From contig JAGBKK010000028.1 of the NCBI GenBank assembly GCA_017934045.1, positions 1 through 33,626 on the forward strand: DNA of 33,626 nucleotides, given 5' to 3'. Under the pieces are notes generated by a model. The model worked only from the letters and a program-made list of their open reading frames with translations, was not told the DNA's origin and did no database searches. Positions 32,473 through 33,626 of this stretch are shown one piece after another. Both the position numbers and the translations under genes were made by a program. Position 1 is the stretch's first letter. The number at the start of each line of letters is the position of its first letter. This stretch comes from Neisseriaceae bacterium. GTDB taxonomy: Bacteria > Pseudomonadota > Gammaproteobacteria > Burkholderiales > Neisseriaceae.

Positions 32473-33132
32473 ATGAATACAGATACTTACATTATTCGCC
32501 GTACGCGTATGGTTGAACGCCTAAAATTATCAGGCATTCGCAACGAAACCGTATTACACGCAATGAATCGCGTTCCACGCCATTTATTTATTGGTTATAT
32601 CTTTGAAAACCATGCGTATGACGATTTATCCTTGCCCTTATCCGCAGGACAAACCATTTCCCAGCCCTATATTGTGGCAAGAATGAGCGAATTATTATAT
32701 GACCCACACACAGGTTTTCCGCAAAAAGTGTTAGAAATCGGCACAGGCTGTGGTTATCAAACAGCTATATTAGAAAATATGGGAATTGGCGAAATTTATT
32801 CGATTGAACGCATTAAAAAACTGCACGACACCGCACGCGATAATTTACACAACAGCGGTTGTTATCGTGCCAAACTGATTTACGGCGATGGTTACGCGGG
32901 GCTACCCACTTTTGCACCGTTTAACGGCATTATCATCACCGCCGCACCACCCAAAATTCCTGTTGCCTTACTGCAACAACTCGCCATAGGTGGCAGAATG
33001 GTCTTGCCTTTGGGCGATGAACAACAACAATTCTTATATCTGATTGAAAAAAGCGAACATGGCTTTCGTGAAACCTGTTTGGAACGCGTTAATTTTGTCC
33101 CTATGTTAGATGGTAAAACACAAATACAATAA
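32473..33132 (+). CDS. pcm: Protein-L-isoaspartate O-methyltransferase
   Basis: Repairs damaged proteins by methylating isoaspartyl residues, with SAM as donor. The 219 residues contain MNRVPRHLFI, the isoaspartate-binding LPLSAGQTISQPYIVARM, the SAM motif VLEIGTGCGYQTAIL and IIITAAPPKIP. GGRMVLPLGD is also typical. It is followed by an NlpD-like lipoprotein gene, the pcm-nlpD order seen in many proteobacteria. No strong ribosome site is evident before ATG 32473. Confidence 0.95.
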   Translation: MNTDTYIIRRTRMVERLKLSGIRNETVLHAMNRVPRHLFIGYIFENHAYDDLSLPLSAGQTISQPYIVARMSELLYDPHTGFPQKVLEIGTGCGYQTAILENMGIGEIYSIERIKKLHDTARDNLHNSGCYRAKLIYGDGYAGLPTFAPFNGIIITAAPPKIPVALLQQLAIGGRMVLPLGDEQQQFLYLIEKSEHGFRETCLERVNFVPMLDGKTQIQ

Positions 33133-33138
33133 CTTATT

Positions 33139-33154
33139 TTTCAGGCTACCTGAA
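33139..33154. repeat. DUS variant after pcm
   Basis: TTTCAGGCTACCTGAA, containing AGGCTACCTGAA (33143-33154), the Eikenella-type spelling. It abuts the left end of the Correia-like element. Confidence 0.65.
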
Positions 33155-33260
33155 TATAGTCAAACAAATTCAAAATTGAAACAGGCGGCGTGGCGAAGAC
33201 AGTATAAATAATACGGCAAGACACGCTAACGCATTTCAATTTTGAAGTTGTTTGACGATA
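33155..33260. mobile_element. Correia-like miniature inverted-repeat element
   Basis: A 106-bp element with 27-bp terminal inverted repeats beginning TATAGTCAAAC on the left and, on the complement, TATCGTCAAAC on the right; they differ at two positions. The interior GACAGTATAAATAATACGG then CAAGAC closely resembles the core of Neisseria Correia repeats (GACAGTACAAATAGTACGG then CAAGGC, recalled from the literature), and the length matches their short form of about 105 bp. The left end TATAGT also matches the Correia terminus. It carries no gene and would have been moved by a transposase in trans. Confidence 0.75.
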
Positions 33261-33293
33261 ACAATTTTTATGCCAAAACCAACTAATTTCCTT

Positions 33294-33299
33294 TATAAT
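33294..33299 (+). promoter_or_regulatory. Candidate -10 element for the lipoprotein gene
   Basis: Perfect TATAAT, 41 bp before the start codon at 33341 and 33 bp past the end of the Correia-like element. No good -35 is visible. Confidence 0.4.
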
Positions 33300-33340
33300 C
33301 TTACACTTTCAATCATTCAACCAACAAGAGAGAAACAACA

Positions 33341-33626
33341 ATGACTCTTCACAAAATCTTACCCTTATCTTTATTAGCGTTATCTTTAAGTGCTTGCGGT
33401 ATTTTAAGCCAACAACCTGCTCCTGTGGAAACAGCCACCCCAACCACGGTGCAACCTGTGGCTACCAACAACAACCCTTACGGCGTTGCACCACAAGACG
33501 ATATGCCTTACACACCACCAGCGGCAACACCAGCATCCGTACAACCTGCCCCAGTTTCAGGCAGCACATATACTCCGCCCAACAGCACTTATATTCCGTC
33601 TAATGCCCCTGTTGATCCCAATGCCA
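33341..33626 (+). CDS. nlpD: Lipoprotein, N-terminal part (probably NlpD)
   Basis: The gene runs off the window; the first 95 residues are present. A signal peptide ends with lipobox LSLSAC (Cys 19), followed by a Pro/Thr/Ala/Gln-rich linker ending NAPVDPNA. Position after pcm suggests NlpD, which carries LysM and M23-like domains and activates the amidase that splits daughter-cell peptidoglycan. Those domains would lie beyond the window edge, so the call rests on context and the linker style. A partial DUS (about 33556-33567) is read as VSGST. AGAGAG lies upstream of ATG 33341. Confidence 0.6.
   Translation, partial: MTLHKILPLSLLALSLSACGILSQQPAPVETATPTTVQPVATNNNPYGVAPQDDMPYTPPAATPASVQPAPVSGSTYTPPNSTYIPSNAPVDPNA

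Noticed and set aside
1-33626. CRISPR array suggested by the many 17-bp repeats
   Set aside because: The repeats are scattered at irregular distances across the window in both orientations and inside genes. They match DUS dialects, and no cas gene is present.

Overview
The window reads as a chromosomal segment from a member of the Neisseriaceae outside Neisseria proper (Simonsiella, Alysiella, Conchiformibius, Kingella or Eikenella-like). The strongest sign is a very dense near-palindrome, TTTCAGGC(T/A)GCCTGAAA, with about 40 full copies and over a dozen partial ones. It contains the 12-mer AGGCTGCCTGAA on one strand and AGGCAGCCTGAA on the other. Both belong to the DNA uptake sequence (DUS) dialects described for Simonsiella- and Kingella-type Neisseriaceae. 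Gene content agrees: cmk-rpsA-ihfB order, EarP, QueH, a pcm/nlpD-like pair, and a 106-bp element resembling Neisseria Correia repeats. The DNA is moderately AT-rich by eye, with some clearly more AT-rich genes of unknown function.

Layout. 0.2-7.8 kb holds mostly minus-strand housekeeping genes (suhB, serS, ihfB, rpsA, cmk, yhbY), with trmJ and a small lipoprotein gene on the plus strand. 7.9-12.3 kb has rlmE (+), an orphan six-helix membrane protein, an SPFH/QmcA-like protein, iscX (+) and earP. At 12.48-12.52 kb an intergenic cluster of three perfect DnaA boxes lies beside AT-rich DNA. 12.5-20 kb is a minus-strand run: queH with a coupled small membrane protein, tRNA-Leu(UAG), orn, rlmL, greA, pdxA, an RNase II-family gene and hemJ. 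20-25.3 kb has a PEBP gene, hisH and proS on the plus strand. A leucine-rich-repeat gene follows, bracketed by a 32-bp direct repeat of the proS 3' end, and then a convergent site-2 protease gene. 25.5-33.6 kb has an acyl-CoA synthetase gene preceded by a perfect 26-bp inverted repeat, a glutathione synthetase fused to a long LRV-type repeat solenoid (810 aa), lpdA, two small genes of unknown function, pcm, the Correia-like element and the start of an NlpD-like lipoprotein gene.

How the genes work together. Most are translation and RNA-metabolism functions: aminoacyl-tRNA synthetases, rRNA and tRNA modification, S1, YhbY, Orn, GreA, RNase II and EF-P modification. No phage, CRISPR array, transposase or resistance island is visible. 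The unusual content is (i) the glutathione synthetase-LRV fusion with a DUS variant at its junction, (ii) the LRR cassette at the proS 3' end, (iii) the DnaA-box cluster, (iv) the Correia-like MITE, and (v) DUS copies that have become coding sequence, stop codons and possible expression signals.
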